Shown here: positions 1-8,465 of the stretch, piece after piece
Layout: the number at the start of each line of letters is the position of its first letter
Numbering within the stretch: the stretch's first letter is position 1
NCBI GenBank assembly: GCA_025351825.1
Contig: JANXVE010000121.1
Coordinates: forward strand, 1 to 64,000
Length of the DNA: 64,000 nt
Source of the DNA: Chamaesiphon sp. 341R_metabat_111
Lineage (GTDB): Bacteria; Cyanobacteriota; Cyanobacteriia; Cyanobacteriales; Chamaesiphonaceae
Reading direction: 5' to 3'
Translations under genes and position numbers: made by a program
The notes under the pieces: model-generated
Seen by the model: only the letters and a program-made list of their open reading frames with translations
Database searches by the model: none
Told to the model about the DNA's origin: nothing

Positions 1-117
1 CGCTTTTTCCACGATCTGCGAACTTTGACTACCTATTTTGTCTTTGATAGCTGGCAGCATCTATTTTCTTTTATGCTTGATGAGTTTGAACCCCTCACAA
101 CTGCCAACTCATCCTGA
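1..117 (+). CDS. C-terminal end of a protein cut by the window edge, possibly a transposase
   Basis: An open frame enters from the left edge and ends at TGA 115-117, giving 38 residues rich in aromatic residues (FFHDLRTLTTYFVFDSWQHL, then a short acidic tail). The style recalls the C-terminal end of some DDE transposases of cyanobacterial insertion sequences, but I cannot identify a family from so short a piece. The long inverted repeat at 148-225 follows closely. It could also be chance coding. Confidence 0.3.
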   Translation, partial: RFFHDLRTLTTYFVFDSWQHLFSFMLDEFEPLTTANSS

Positions 118-147
118 ATTGCCCAAATTTAGAATTGCTGATTAATC

Positions 148-225
148 GTAGATCTTCGGGTACCCATGAAGGGCAACCCTACAAGCTATCTGTAGGGGTG
201 TCCTTCATGGGTACCCTAGATCTAC
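148..225. repeat. Long inverted repeat (hairpin element)
   Basis: The arms 148-183 and 191-225 are nearly complementary. Each begins or ends with GTAGATCT/AGATCTAC and contains GGGTACCC and a TGTAGGG core, around a loop of about 7 bases. It lies between the open frame ending at 117 and the 3' end of the Dps gene, so it could terminate transcription. It could also be a non-autonomous mobile element: the TGTAGGGG core is shared with the hairpin at 60284-60350. Confidence 0.7.
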
Positions 226-266
226 CCTTAGCAATAGTCTGTATATAATTGGTGTAAGATGTGAAA

Positions 267-740
267 TTACTGGTCGAGTAAACTTCTCAACATCCAGGCA
301 GTTTTTTCATGTAGCTGTAGCCGCTGCGTGAGTAGATCCGCAGTTGGCTCATCGCTAGCTTTGCCAGCGACTGCATAGATCGATCGAGCCGTCCGACAGA
401 CAGCTTCTTGCCCTTCAACCAGAAGCTTAATCATCTCCGTTGCTTTTGGCACGGTAGTTGTTTCGGGGATCGAACTCAACTCGGCATACTGCGTGTAGCT
501 GCCAGGTGCAACAAATCCCAACGCGCGAATCCGTTCGGCAATTAAGTCTACCGCCAGAGCTAGTTCGGTATACTGAGTCTCAAACATCAAGTGCAGAGTC
601 TGGAACATTGGCCCAGTTACATTCCAATGGAAGTAATGTGTTTTGAGATACAAGCTATAAGTATCTGCCAACAGCCGCGATAAGCCATCGGCAATTTCCT
701 TGCGGGTATCTGCATCAATTCCAATTTCTACTTGCATCAT
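267..740 (-). CDS. dps: Dps family DNA-binding ferritin-like protein
   Basis: 157 residues, the usual length for Dps. Dps proteins form 12-subunit shells that oxidise and store iron with hydrogen peroxide and protect DNA. The inter-subunit ferroxidase ligands are visible: H38 in the HWNVTG motif, H50 in TLHLMFE with E54, then D65 and E69 in VDLIAER. The N-terminus is short, with no long lysine tail, so DNA binding may be weak. The start carries two adjacent methionines; either could be used. It stands alone, convergent with nothing on its 3' side except the hairpin at 148-225. Confidence 0.92.
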   Translation of the reverse strand: MMQVEIGIDADTRKEIADGLSRLLADTYSLYLKTHYFHWNVTGPMFQTLHLMFETQYTELALAVDLIAERIRALGFVAPGSYTQYAELSSIPETTTVPKATEMIKLLVEGQEAVCRTARSIYAVAGKASDEPTADLLTQRLQLHEKTAWMLRSLLDQ

Positions 741-959
741 TATTGTTGGTTCTCCTGAAAATATTTACCAATCTTCTCTTCTATTTTACGCACGATCTTT
801 ACTTTGTCTGTCACGGAAACATCAAAACTTTACTCCCACAGATTAAAAAGTTAGGCAGATTGCTAATCGATAATAAGCTATGCTTTGGATGTCGTTGGCA
901 TATCATAGAGTCATTCGATCGATTTGTTTAACTGGTTCAGTCCCCTTAAATTCACGCGA

Positions 960-2381
960 ATGTATTCTTTTTGGCAACGCCTCACATTATCAGATTTGTC
1001 ACTAGATCGAATAGTTGATGCTAGTTATGTGCATCGCTGGGTGGGGAGTCTCCACTCCTGGCGACAGCGGAGCTGGTTGATGCAGTGGGGTGAAGAGATT
1101 GGGGCGATCTTGACTTCGTTGATTTTTATCGTATCGCCGTTTGAAAAGTCGATTCCAGGGCTGTCTACCGAGACAGTCGGACTATTGATGATTGCGGTGG
1201 CGGTTTTTTGGGTATTGCTAACTGTCTCAGATGAACGAACTGGCGGTGTTACGCCGATTCACGTTACGATTTTGGCATTTTGGGCAGTGTCGGCGATCTC
1301 TACTGGGTTGTCACCTGTGCGAGCTGCTGCGATTGAGGGCTTGAGCAAGCTCAGTCTATATCTACTATTATTTGTGATGCTGGCGCGGTTGTGTCGATCG
1401 AGTCAGATCCGCAATTGGCTAATTGCCATTTATCTCAATGTTGCTTTCGTTGTCAGTGGTTATGGCATCCATCAAGCTATTTATGGTGCCAAACAATTGG
1501 GCAATTGGGTGGATGCCGAGTCTACATTGGCGAAGACAACGCGAGTCTATAGTTATTTGAATAATCCCAATCTACTTGCGGGTTATCTCTTACCTGCGAT
1601 CGCATTTAGCGTAGCAGCATTTTTTATCTGGAAGGGCTGGATTCACAAAACTCTAGCCGTTGTGATGGTGGTAGTAGATACATCCTGCTTACTAGTGACA
1701 TATTGCCGTGGTGCTTGGATTGGGCTAGTCGTAGGGATAATTGTCGCGGCGGGACTGGTTTACTACTGGTTGCGCCCCCAGTTGCCGAAGTTTTGGCGAT
1801 CGTGGGGGTTTCCGATCGTCTTAGGTAGTATTGTCGTTATTGGTGGGCTGGCCATTTTCGTAATTCCCAGTTTACGCGATCGAGTCTTGAGTATTTTTAG
1901 TGGTAGCAAAGATAGCAGTAATAATGTCCGATTGGAAGTCTGGAAGGCTGCTCAGAAGATGATCCACGATCGACCAATTTTGGGCTTTGGCCCTGGCGAT
2001 CGGGTGTTTAAGAAGATTTACCCCATTTATCAGACTAGCCCCCGCTTTGGGGCGATTGGAGCCTATTCAGTGTTCCTCGAAACAATTGTTGAGGTTGGCT
2101 ATATTGGCTGCGCTTGTCTAATTTGGTTAATCGCAGTAACGGCTAATTGTGGAATTGAAGGTCTGAAGAGATTGCGTCAAAATGGAGATCCACAAGCTTT
2201 TTGGTTGATGGCGGCAATCGTATCGATCGCAGCAACTCTCACTCAAGGTGCCACTGATACTGTCTGGTATCGTCCTGAAATCCAAACTCTGTGGTGGTTA
2301 ACCGTCGGGATTGTCGCTAGCTTTTACCAGCCATTAGCCACACCCGAACCCCAAATTAGTCAATCTGCAAGTGATGAATAA
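960..2381 (+). CDS. ictB: IctB family inner-membrane protein (O-antigen ligase-like)
   Basis: About 473 residues from ATG 960, which gives the family-like start MYSFWQRLTLSDL; an in-frame TTG at 924 would add 12 residues. The protein is strongly hydrophobic with about ten membrane segments and a Wzy_C/O-antigen-ligase type region with a large periplasmic loop around the middle. IctB was named for a proposed role in inorganic carbon accumulation in Synechococcus; direct bicarbonate transport is disputed and the fold is that of polysaccharide ligases and polymerases. Its 3' end overlaps the J-domain gene by about 11 bases, suggesting translational coupling. Confidence 0.85.
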   Translation: MYSFWQRLTLSDLSLDRIVDASYVHRWVGSLHSWRQRSWLMQWGEEIGAILTSLIFIVSPFEKSIPGLSTETVGLLMIAVAVFWVLLTVSDERTGGVTPIHVTILAFWAVSAISTGLSPVRAAAIEGLSKLSLYLLLFVMLARLCRSSQIRNWLIAIYLNVAFVVSGYGIHQAIYGAKQLGNWVDAESTLAKTTRVYSYLNNPNLLAGYLLPAIAFSVAAFFIWKGWIHKTLAVVMVVVDTSCLLVTYCRGAWIGLVVGIIVAAGLVYYWLRPQLPKFWRSWGFPIVLGSIVVIGGLAIFVIPSLRDRVLSIFSGSKDSSNNVRLEVWKAAQKMIHDRPILGFGPGDRVFKKIYPIYQTSPRFGAIGAYSVFLETIVEVGYIGCACLIWLIAVTANCGIEGLKRLRQNGDPQAFWLMAAIVSIAATLTQGATDTVWYRPEIQTLWWLTVGIVASFYQPLATPEPQISQSASDE

Positions 2382-2799
2382 CCGACAGCAAACTTACTAT
2401 GATTTATTCGATGTTCATCCGAGTGCTTCTGCCCTCGAAATTCGTCGTGCTTATCGAGAATTGAGCAAAAAATATCATCCCGATACCACTATTCTCAGTA
2501 CGGCAGTAGCCACCTCAAAATTTCAAGCTCTCAATCAAGCCTACGCTGTAATTAGCAATCCCGAACGGCGATTGACATACGATCTCGAAATCGGCTATTC
2601 GCGAGTAGTGGTAGTGCAACCTAGCTCATTTCAAGCACTCAATTCCCGACCAGATAACTATCGATCGTCAGCATATCTCGATCCGACCGATCGACCACTT
2701 TCTAGCGGTGAAATTACTGCGCTGTTGATGCTGGTGGTAACTTTTCTCGGTTGTTTAGTCTTGGCAATCTCAATCGGGGTAATTAGAGGCGAGATTTGA
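2371..2799 (+). CDS. Membrane-anchored J-domain protein
   Basis: 142 residues. An N-terminal J domain (about residues 8-70) has the diagnostic HPD tripeptide at 36-38, so it should stimulate the ATPase of a DnaK partner. There is no Gly/Phe stretch and no zinc-finger domain, so this is a type III J protein and not canonical DnaJ. A single membrane helix lies near the C-terminus (about 115-138), suggesting that it brings DnaK to a membrane. The start is GTG 2371 or ATG 2374, both inside the end of ictB. Its partner and substrate cannot be told from the sequence. Confidence 0.85.
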   Translation: MMNNRQQTYYDLFDVHPSASALEIRRAYRELSKKYHPDTTILSTAVATSKFQALNQAYAVISNPERRLTYDLEIGYSRVVVVQPSSFQALNSRPDNYRSSAYLDPTDRPLSSGEITALLMLVVTFLGCLVLAISIGVIRGEI

Positions 2800-2822
2800 C
2801 ATTAACGCAAGCTCAATCCCAA

Positions 2823-3158
2823 TCAAACTACTGAAAAATCAGTGTATTGGCGCATAGATGGATGATGTAGACCCAATACAATATCATGCCGATCGACACC
2901 TAAATTCATGAGATCGTCAGCGATTAGCTCTTCTGTAATATTATGCTGAATCCAAACTTTATCACCTTGAATGTCAATATGTACGATCGGATAAAAAATT
3001 CGTTTGTATCCTTCCCAACCCATGTACAATAATTGGTAATGATCGTGTTCTACATCACAAATTGTTTGAACTTCAACATCCTTTTGATTTGCTCTACGTT
3101 GAGCATATTCAGAAATTACAGATTGAATACAATTACGAGTATAAATTAGATCTAACAT
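2823..3158 (-). CDS. xisI: XisI-like protein (fdxN element excision controlling factor family)
   Basis: 111 residues, matching XisI in length and style, with a central KVWIQHN segment and a C-terminal LGLHHP motif. XisH and XisI were found as factors required for excision of the Anabaena fdxN element by XisF. Most cyanobacterial copies, like this one, lie far from such an element, so their general role is unknown. The start ATG at 3158 overlaps the end of the xisH gene by 7 bases, so the two are translationally coupled. No recombinase (xisF) or fdxN gene is present in the window. Confidence 0.88.
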   Translation of the reverse strand: MLDLIYTRNCIQSVISEYAQRRANQKDVEVQTICDVEHDHYQLLYMGWEGYKRIFYPIVHIDIQGDKVWIQHNITEELIADDLMNLGVDRHDIVLGLHHPSMRQYTDFSVV

Positions 3159-3565
3159 TTGACAATTGCCTCCCGATCGGTATCGTAAATGATTAAACTT
3201 ATTTGAGCGCGCTCGATTACCGATTGAATAAAGCGACGTACAAAAACTTTTTCATAAGTTGCTAATGATATTGCTAGATATAATTTTCGATCTGGCTCTA
3301 GATCTGCTAATGCATAACGGTAGTTGATAAACTGTCCAACTGCTGCATGAAAATCGTTAATTGCAGATTGACCTAAAAAGCTTTTGATTTCAATGGCAAT
3401 CTTTTCATTTTCTCGTTCTGCACCAATCAACATTTCAGCACCTAGATCGATATGTAGATCCGTCACGGCATCGACTTTAAGGGTGAGCGGATCGTGAGTG
3501 ATTTTCCACCCCTCTTTTTCAAGAGCTATTTTGACAATATTATGAAAACGATCTTTTGCAGCCAT
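3152..3565 (-). CDS. xisH: XisH-like protein (PD-(D/E)XK nuclease-like fold)
   Basis: 137 residues starting MAAKDRFHN, typical of XisH. A PD-(D/E)XK-like pattern is visible: D40, then E59-I60-K61 in the IAIEIKSF strand. From established family knowledge XisH has been grouped with that nuclease superfamily; enzymatic activity is unproven. It is first in a two-gene unit with xisI, overlapping by 7 bases. The tight pairing and scattered genomic distribution are compatible with a toxin-antitoxin or defence-like pair, which is inference only. Confidence 0.9.
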   Translation of the reverse strand: MAAKDRFHNIVKIALEKEGWKITHDPLTLKVDAVTDLHIDLGAEMLIGAERENEKIAIEIKSFLGQSAINDFHAAVGQFINYRYALADLEPDRKLYLAISLATYEKVFVRRFIQSVIERAQISLIIYDTDREAIVKC

Positions 3566-3678
3566 TTCATCACCCCTACATCACATCTATTATATCTTGA
3601 CTAGTTTTGCTAAAACCTTGAGTATTTCGGCGATCGGAGCGAAAATTTAAGAGGTACCTATTTTGTAACTCGATCGCT

Positions 3679-4860
3679 ATGGGTCTTCTCCAGAATAAAC
3701 TAGCCATAGGGATAATTTTAGTCATCGCAGGTACTGGTGTCGGTGCTGCTGTGGGTGGATATTTTCGCCAGCAACCGGAATCACCGCTTGCACCACAAAC
3801 TAATAACAGCAAGCAACCAGCTAATTCTTTACAGCCAATCGGTTTACCGCTGACTCAACCGGAAAATACTAATTTCATCACTACCGCCGTCGAAAAAGTT
3901 GGTCCAGCGGTGGTCAAAGTTGATGCTGTTCAGCTTGTCGGGCAAAATCAACTGGTGAAGAAGTTTTTGGGTAATTCTGCCAGTGAAGAACGAGTCGAAA
4001 AAGGAACCGGATCGGGATTTATCCTCAGTGCTGATGGCAAGATTGTGACCAATGCTCATGTGGTTGAGGGAGTCGATCGTGTCAAAATAACGCTCAAAAG
4101 TGGGAAAGTACTAGAAGGTAAGGTAGTTGGGGTCGATCGAGTCACCGATGTTGCCGTCGTCCAAGTTAACGCTCAAAATTTACCAGCAGTAACTCTAGGT
4201 AATTCGGATAAACTAGTCCAAGGTGAATGGGCAATTGCGATCGGCAATCCCCTCGGATTGGATAACACAGTCACAGTGGGAATTATCAGCGCAACCGGAC
4301 GGAATAGTTCCCAAGTCGGTATCCCTGATAAACGAGTGAGTTTCATTCAAACCGATGCCGCCATCAATCCTGGTAATTCGGGTGGTCCCTTACTCAATGC
4401 GCGGGGTGAAGTAATCGGCATCAATACCGCCATTCGTGCCAATGCTCAAGGTTTGGGTTTTGCCATCCCGATGGAGACAGCCAGCCGGATTACCACTCAA
4501 CTATTTGCCACCGGAAAGGTGCAGCATCCCTATCTCGGCGTGCAAATGATTCCCCTGACCCCCGAACTCAAAGCTGGAATTGCTAAAGAACCCAGCCTCA
4601 GATCGAAACTCACCGCCGAACGCGGCGCGGTAGTAATGGAAGTGGTACCCAGTTCCCCCGCCGAAGCTGGTGGGATCGAGCCTGGAGATGTAATTATTAA
4701 AGTTGCAGGGCAATCGATCGATACCCCCAGTGATGTCCAGCAGCAAGTAGAAGCCAGCACAATCGGTGAAACCCTCAAACTAGTCGTCGATCGTCAAGGA
4801 CAGGTGCGATCGCTCGATATCAAGCCGAGTGTGTTTCCTGTAGCGGGGGAGAGGGAGTAG
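3679..4860 (+). CDS. HtrA/Deg family periplasmic serine protease with PDZ domain
   Basis: 393 residues. An uncleaved or signal-type hydrophobic segment at 8-27 directs it across the membrane. The trypsin-like domain carries the triad H127 (TNAHVV), D157 (TDVAVV) and S234 (GNSGGP). A single PDZ domain follows at about 282-385. This is the architecture of cyanobacterial HtrA, HhoA and HhoB; I cannot say which of the three. These proteases degrade or handle misfolded proteins in the periplasm or at the thylakoid. It is convergent with the NrtA-like gene across a G-rich/C-rich repeat. Confidence 0.93.
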   Translation: MGLLQNKLAIGIILVIAGTGVGAAVGGYFRQQPESPLAPQTNNSKQPANSLQPIGLPLTQPENTNFITTAVEKVGPAVVKVDAVQLVGQNQLVKKFLGNSASEERVEKGTGSGFILSADGKIVTNAHVVEGVDRVKITLKSGKVLEGKVVGVDRVTDVAVVQVNAQNLPAVTLGNSDKLVQGEWAIAIGNPLGLDNTVTVGIISATGRNSSQVGIPDKRVSFIQTDAAINPGNSGGPLLNARGEVIGINTAIRANAQGLGFAIPMETASRITTQLFATGKVQHPYLGVQMIPLTPELKAGIAKEPSLRSKLTAERGAVVMEVVPSSPAEAGGIEPGDVIIKVAGQSIDTPSDVQQQVEASTIGETLKLVVDRQGQVRSLDIKPSVFPVAGERE

Positions 4861-4970
4861 GGCGTGGGAGCGTGGGGGCGCGGGAGCGTGGGAGACTGGG
4901 AGTAAGACTTAAAATGCCCCCGTGCCCCCGTGCCCCCCATGCCCCCATGCCCCCATGCCCCATTTTCACG
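4861..4970. repeat. G-rich/C-rich short tandem repeat tract, palindromic overall
   Basis: About 50 bases of GGGAGCGTGGGGGCGCGGGA-type units are followed by tandem CCCCCATG/CCCCCGTG units. The two halves are complementary and could fold into a large hairpin between two convergent genes, so it may act as a bidirectional terminator. The same repeat type recurs at 11686-11790 and 19840-20000. Confidence 0.75.
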
Positions 4971-6384
4971 CTCTTAACTCAAACCCATTCAAATACTCCA
5001 TCGGCTTGTTGGGATCGAAGGCGATTCGATCGATAAACATCTCTGGCTGTTCGATTTTAAGTTGTCCTTTGGGCATATTCAACCAGAAAGCTTTAGCAAC
5101 ATCAGCATAAGATTCCGTCGGATATAGCTGCTTGATTACAGCATCAGCATCTTTGGGATAATTAGTAAGCTGCTGTTGATTCCATCTCACCATTTGGGTT
5201 ACAACCCAGGCAGCATGGGAGTGCCACAGAAAGTTTGCATGATTTGGCTGCTGGAGATACTTTGTTTGTTGAAAGTGAAAGATTTGAAAATCAGGGACTG
5301 TAACTACTTCAGGATTCCGATCGAATCCACCATAGTTATAGTTGCCAGTCAATATTTTTTGCCAACCTTTGTTATTACCAGCATCAGTATATTCGGACTT
5401 ACCTAAAATCGGCGCGAGGGCAGTCACATTTTCTTGGTTATCACAATATTGACAAGCTTCCAATACTGCTGCCATCATTGCCTTTGCTGTAATCGGATAA
5501 TCCTTGAGCCAAGTGTCCAGTGTTGCTAGAATCTTCTCAGGATGTCCACGCCAAATATCTCGATCGATCGTTGCTGTAAATGCTTTTTTGTTGGCAATAG
5601 TTTTTTGATTAAATAACTCATCAGTAGCATAGCCAATAACACTACCACTATCTAATCCTGCGGTAATCTCATCAGGAGCTAACACTTGAAACTTGAGATC
5701 CCGCTCCCCATCAATCCCCATCGTACCCAACCAATATCTAGTCGTATAGTTGGCCATTGCCGCAGGGTGCGAAATTGCAAAACCTGGTGGTTTCTTCAGT
5801 TCACGGAAAAACTTATTATATCCATCTTGCAATTCATTTACCGTATTATAAGCTTGGCGTGGTCGCAATCCACCTTTCCAAGCAACCTCACCAAAACTAA
5901 TACTATTACCATTGATGTTTAACCCCATCAAGGCAACTGTATTTGCACTACCTTTGGGTTTATTTTTATCCCGATCTCGATCTTTACTTTTTTTCTCTCC
6001 GTCGCTATTCTCATCTTCCGATTGCGATCGCGCTCTCGATTTGCTGTTTTTACTACTAAAATATTCCCACAGCGGCATCGCAAACAAAGTCTGCACTGCA
6101 TCCAACTTGCCACTATGCAATTCCTGCTGCACCTGTTCCCAAGTCGGCTGTTTTACCAGCGTCACATCCAAGCCATATTTCTTGAACATCCCCTTCTCTT
6201 TAGCCACTACCAACGGTAGACAGTCCAAGCTGGAGACAATCCCAATCTTGAGTTCGGTTTTTTCCACCTTGCCAAAGTTAGCTGGCGGCTGAGTAAAATG
6301 AGTACTCCCTTGACTCGTACAAGCTGCGATGGTCAGACCTGCCGCGCTAAGAGTACTATATTGCAGAAATTGGCGACGCTTCAT
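4966..6384 (-). CDS. NrtA/CmpA-like ABC transporter substrate-binding lipoprotein with charged insert
   Basis: 472 residues. The N-terminus has a twin-arginine-like start (MKRRQF) and a lipobox ending in C22 (TIAAC), so it should be a membrane-anchored periplasmic protein. The body resembles NrtA and CmpA, the nitrate and bicarbonate receptors, including the region near NRxxW-like residues and the NGN segment. Residues about 111-145 (5950-6054) form an insert almost wholly of K, R, S, E and D, unlike anything I know in the family. No permease or ATPase gene (nrtB, C, D) is nearby, so it may be an orphan receptor or sensor. Substrate unknown. Confidence 0.82.
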   Translation of the reverse strand: MKRRQFLQYSTLSAAGLTIAACTSQGSTHFTQPPANFGKVEKTELKIGIVSSLDCLPLVVAKEKGMFKKYGLDVTLVKQPTWEQVQQELHSGKLDAVQTLFAMPLWEYFSSKNSKSRARSQSEDENSDGEKKSKDRDRDKNKPKGSANTVALMGLNINGNSISFGEVAWKGGLRPRQAYNTVNELQDGYNKFFRELKKPPGFAISHPAAMANYTTRYWLGTMGIDGERDLKFQVLAPDEITAGLDSGSVIGYATDELFNQKTIANKKAFTATIDRDIWRGHPEKILATLDTWLKDYPITAKAMMAAVLEACQYCDNQENVTALAPILGKSEYTDAGNNKGWQKILTGNYNYGGFDRNPEVVTVPDFQIFHFQQTKYLQQPNHANFLWHSHAAWVVTQMVRWNQQQLTNYPKDADAVIKQLYPTESYADVAKAFWLNMPKGQLKIEQPEMFIDRIAFDPNKPMEYLNGFELRA

Positions 6385-6391
6385 GTTGAAG

Positions 6392-6450
6392 AATTGATAA
6401 TTGAGAATTGATACTTCGGCTACGCTCAGTACACGTAATTGATAATTACC
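6392..6450. repeat. Dispersed short repeat (AATTGATAATT and CTTCGGCTACGCTCAG units)
   Basis: AATTGATAATTGAGAATTGA is followed by CTTCGGCTACGCTCAGTACA and another AATTGATAATT. Both units look like common dispersed repeats of cyanobacterial spacers. It sits upstream of the NrtA-like gene, where it may lengthen the 5' leader. Confidence 0.5.
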
Positions 6451-6619
6451 CTTCCCTAAGTTAGTTTGAAGATAGTTATGTTGAATTCTACAGGATGCTG
6501 TGACTCTTTTAAGAAGTGGTTTATGGGAAGTGGTTTAGTGGTTTAGTTGCTAGTGATTTAGTTAATAGTGCCTCCCACTCCTCCCACACCTCTCACACTC
6601 CCCACCCCCACCCCCACCC

Positions 6620-7609
6620 TTGAACCTCAAAGCCCCACTCACAATCGGCTCCCTTCAGCTCAATAGCCGCGTCTTTCAATCTCCCTTGTCCGGAGTCACA
6701 GATCTGGTCTTTCGTCGCTTGGTGCGGCGATATGCCCCCGACTCGATGATGTATACGGAGATGGTGCAGGCTTCGAGCTTGCGACATCTGAAGGAAATCC
6801 CTCGGATCATGGAAATCGATCCAGATGAGCGACCAATTAGTATTCAGCTTTTCGATTGTCGTCCTGATTTTTTGGGCGAAGCGGCTCAAATTGCGGTGGG
6901 ACAAGGCGCACAGACGATCGATATCAATATGGGCTGTCCCGTGAATAAGATCACTAAAAATGGCGGTGGTTCATCACTCCTGCGGGATCCTGAAACCGCT
7001 GTTTTGCTCGTTAAAGCTGTTGTAAATGCTGTTAATATTCCTGTCACCGTCAAAACGCGAATCGGCTGGTCGGATGATGAAATTAATATTCTAGATTTTG
7101 CCCAGCGAATGCAGGATGCTGGCGCGCAGATGATGACAGTTCATGCTCGTACTCGCGCCCAAGGCTACAGCGGTACGGCAAATTGGGATTGGATTCGCAA
7201 AGTCAAGCAAGTATTATCGATTCCCGTGATTGCCAATGGGGATATCTTTTCAGTCGAGTCGGCAATTTTATGTCTGGAGCAAACTGGCGCAGACGGTGTG
7301 ATGTGTTCTCGCGGTACCCTCGGCTATCCTTTTCTCGTCGGCGAAATCGACCATTTTCTCAAAACAGGCGACAGATTACCACCACCAAATTCGATCGATA
7401 GGTTAGAGTGTGCCAAAGAACATCTGCAAAATCTGTATATCTACAAGGGCGAACGTGGTATCCTGCAATCCAGAAAGCACATGACTTGGTACGCCAAAGG
7501 ATTTTCCGGTGCATCAGAACTCCGCACCCAGCTTCAAGAAATCAAAAATGTCGCAGAAGGAGTAAGTCTGCTCGATCGACAAATAGAACTATTAGCAAAA
7601 GAAGTGTAG
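6620..7609 (+). CDS. dusB: tRNA-dihydrouridine synthase, DusB/NifR3 type
   Basis: 329 residues. Flavin-dependent enzymes of this family reduce uridine in the tRNA D-loop to dihydrouridine with NADPH. The conserved QSPLSGVTD near the N-terminus, the catalytic cysteine in NMGCPVNK, and the FMN-binding VKTRIGW and VIANGDI segments are all visible. The start is taken as TTG 6620, giving MNLKAPLTIG; no ATG lies at a suitable place and the upstream DNA is a C-rich repeat. It is a single gene whose stop codon overlaps the stem of a possible hairpin terminator. Confidence 0.9.
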   Translation: MNLKAPLTIGSLQLNSRVFQSPLSGVTDLVFRRLVRRYAPDSMMYTEMVQASSLRHLKEIPRIMEIDPDERPISIQLFDCRPDFLGEAAQIAVGQGAQTIDINMGCPVNKITKNGGGSSLLRDPETAVLLVKAVVNAVNIPVTVKTRIGWSDDEINILDFAQRMQDAGAQMMTVHARTRAQGYSGTANWDWIRKVKQVLSIPVIANGDIFSVESAILCLEQTGADGVMCSRGTLGYPFLVGEIDHFLKTGDRLPPPNSIDRLECAKEHLQNLYIYKGERGILQSRKHMTWYAKGFSGASELRTQLQEIKNVAEGVSLLDRQIELLAKEV

Positions 7610-7645
7610 TGGCTAGAGACTCATCAATCACAGACCGCTAGCCAC
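7609..7645. terminator. Hairpin between dusB and psb30
   Basis: A perfect 8-base inverted repeat GTGGCTAG (7609-7616) and CTAGCCAC (7638-7645) lies between two convergent genes. There is no long T-run on either side, so termination is only likely, not certain. Confidence 0.4.
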
Positions 7646-7654
7646 TCAGTGATT

Positions 7655-7795
7655 CTAGAGATTACCGCGCAAAGCTGCGAGTAAAAATACGACGACTGGG
7701 CCAGCAATCATAATCATTGCCACCATTGACAGTTGGGCGATTACTTCCCAGTTAATGCTAAGTACACTGTCAATAACACCGCTCAAAAAGTCCAT
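7655..7795 (-). CDS. psb30: Photosystem II protein Psb30 (Ycf12)
   Basis: 46 residues read from ATG 7795 to TAG 7655. A single membrane helix ends in the family signature: NWEVIAQL, then IAGPVVVFLLA and the C-terminal RGNL. Psb30 is a one-helix subunit at the periphery of photosystem II near PsbJ and cytochrome b559 and helps stabilise the complex. The N-terminal extension of about 13 residues before NWEV is longer than in the shortest family members; a later start is not available as ATG before the helix. It stands alone. Confidence 0.88.
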   Translation of the reverse strand: MDFLSGVIDSVLSINWEVIAQLSMVAMIMIAGPVVVFLLAALRGNL

Positions 7796-8027
7796 ATTTC
7801 CTCTCAATTAAACTTAAATATATTATATAGCCAACAGGATTCGGCAACCCAATTTTATTTGGGTCAAGCGGGGCTAGATTAATTTAGTTTACAAAAATAC
7901 AAAGAATTGGGAGTTTGGAGCTTGGAGAGCACCAACAACCAAATCCTGTCCATCCTCAAATCCTTAAATCCTGATTAAAAGGGGTGTGTGAATTTGTCAA
8001 ATACCTAATAGACTAGACAGGTAACAA

Positions 8028-8399
8028 ATGACGAATCAAAATATGTCTATATGGCAGTGTGTAAAGCAGTGTGGGGCTTGCTGCAACTTGGATCCGAGCG
8101 ATCGACCAGATTTGGAAGAGTACCTGCCACCGGAGCAGCTAGCCATCTATCTGAGCATGGTGGGTGAGGACGGTTGGTGTATCAATCTCGACAAGGATAC
8201 TCGATCGTGCAATATTTATGATGCTCGTCCTGCTTTCTGTCGAGTACAGGAAGACACATTCGTTGCCATGTTTGGGATTGAGCCAGCGGACTTGAATGAT
8301 TTTGCGATCGCTTGTTGTCGTGAACAGATAGAAGGTGTGTATGGAGATCGGAGCCTAGAGGCGATTCGATTTGACCAAGAACTGGGAATTCTTCTCTAG
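8028..8399 (+). CDS. YkgJ family cysteine-cluster protein
   Basis: 123 residues. The cluster C11, C15, C18, C19 (CVKQCGACC) followed by later cysteines in the WCINLD, SCNIYD and PAFCRV segments matches the YkgJ/UPF0153 zinc- or iron-chelating family. Function is unknown in general; relatives are often near metal or flagellar genes, which gives no clue here. The gene lies 66 bases before the GDT1-like gene in the same direction and may be co-transcribed with it. Confidence 0.85.
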   Translation: MTNQNMSIWQCVKQCGACCNLDPSDRPDLEEYLPPEQLAIYLSMVGEDGWCINLDKDTRSCNIYDARPAFCRVQEDTFVAMFGIEPADLNDFAIACCREQIEGVYGDRSLEAIRFDQELGILL

Positions 8400-8465
8400 A
8401 TCTCGACCTTTGCTTATTAATATGAGAAGATTAAATAGACCAGAAAACTTAGCAATAGTGCAGAC

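Noticed and set aside
743-931. 62-residue open frame upstream of ictB
   Set aside because: Low complexity, A/T-rich and without family likeness; it lies in the promoter region of ictB.
5912-6292. 126-residue open frame on the + strand
   Set aside because: It is the complement of the NrtA-like gene, including the charged insert; that gene fits a known family.
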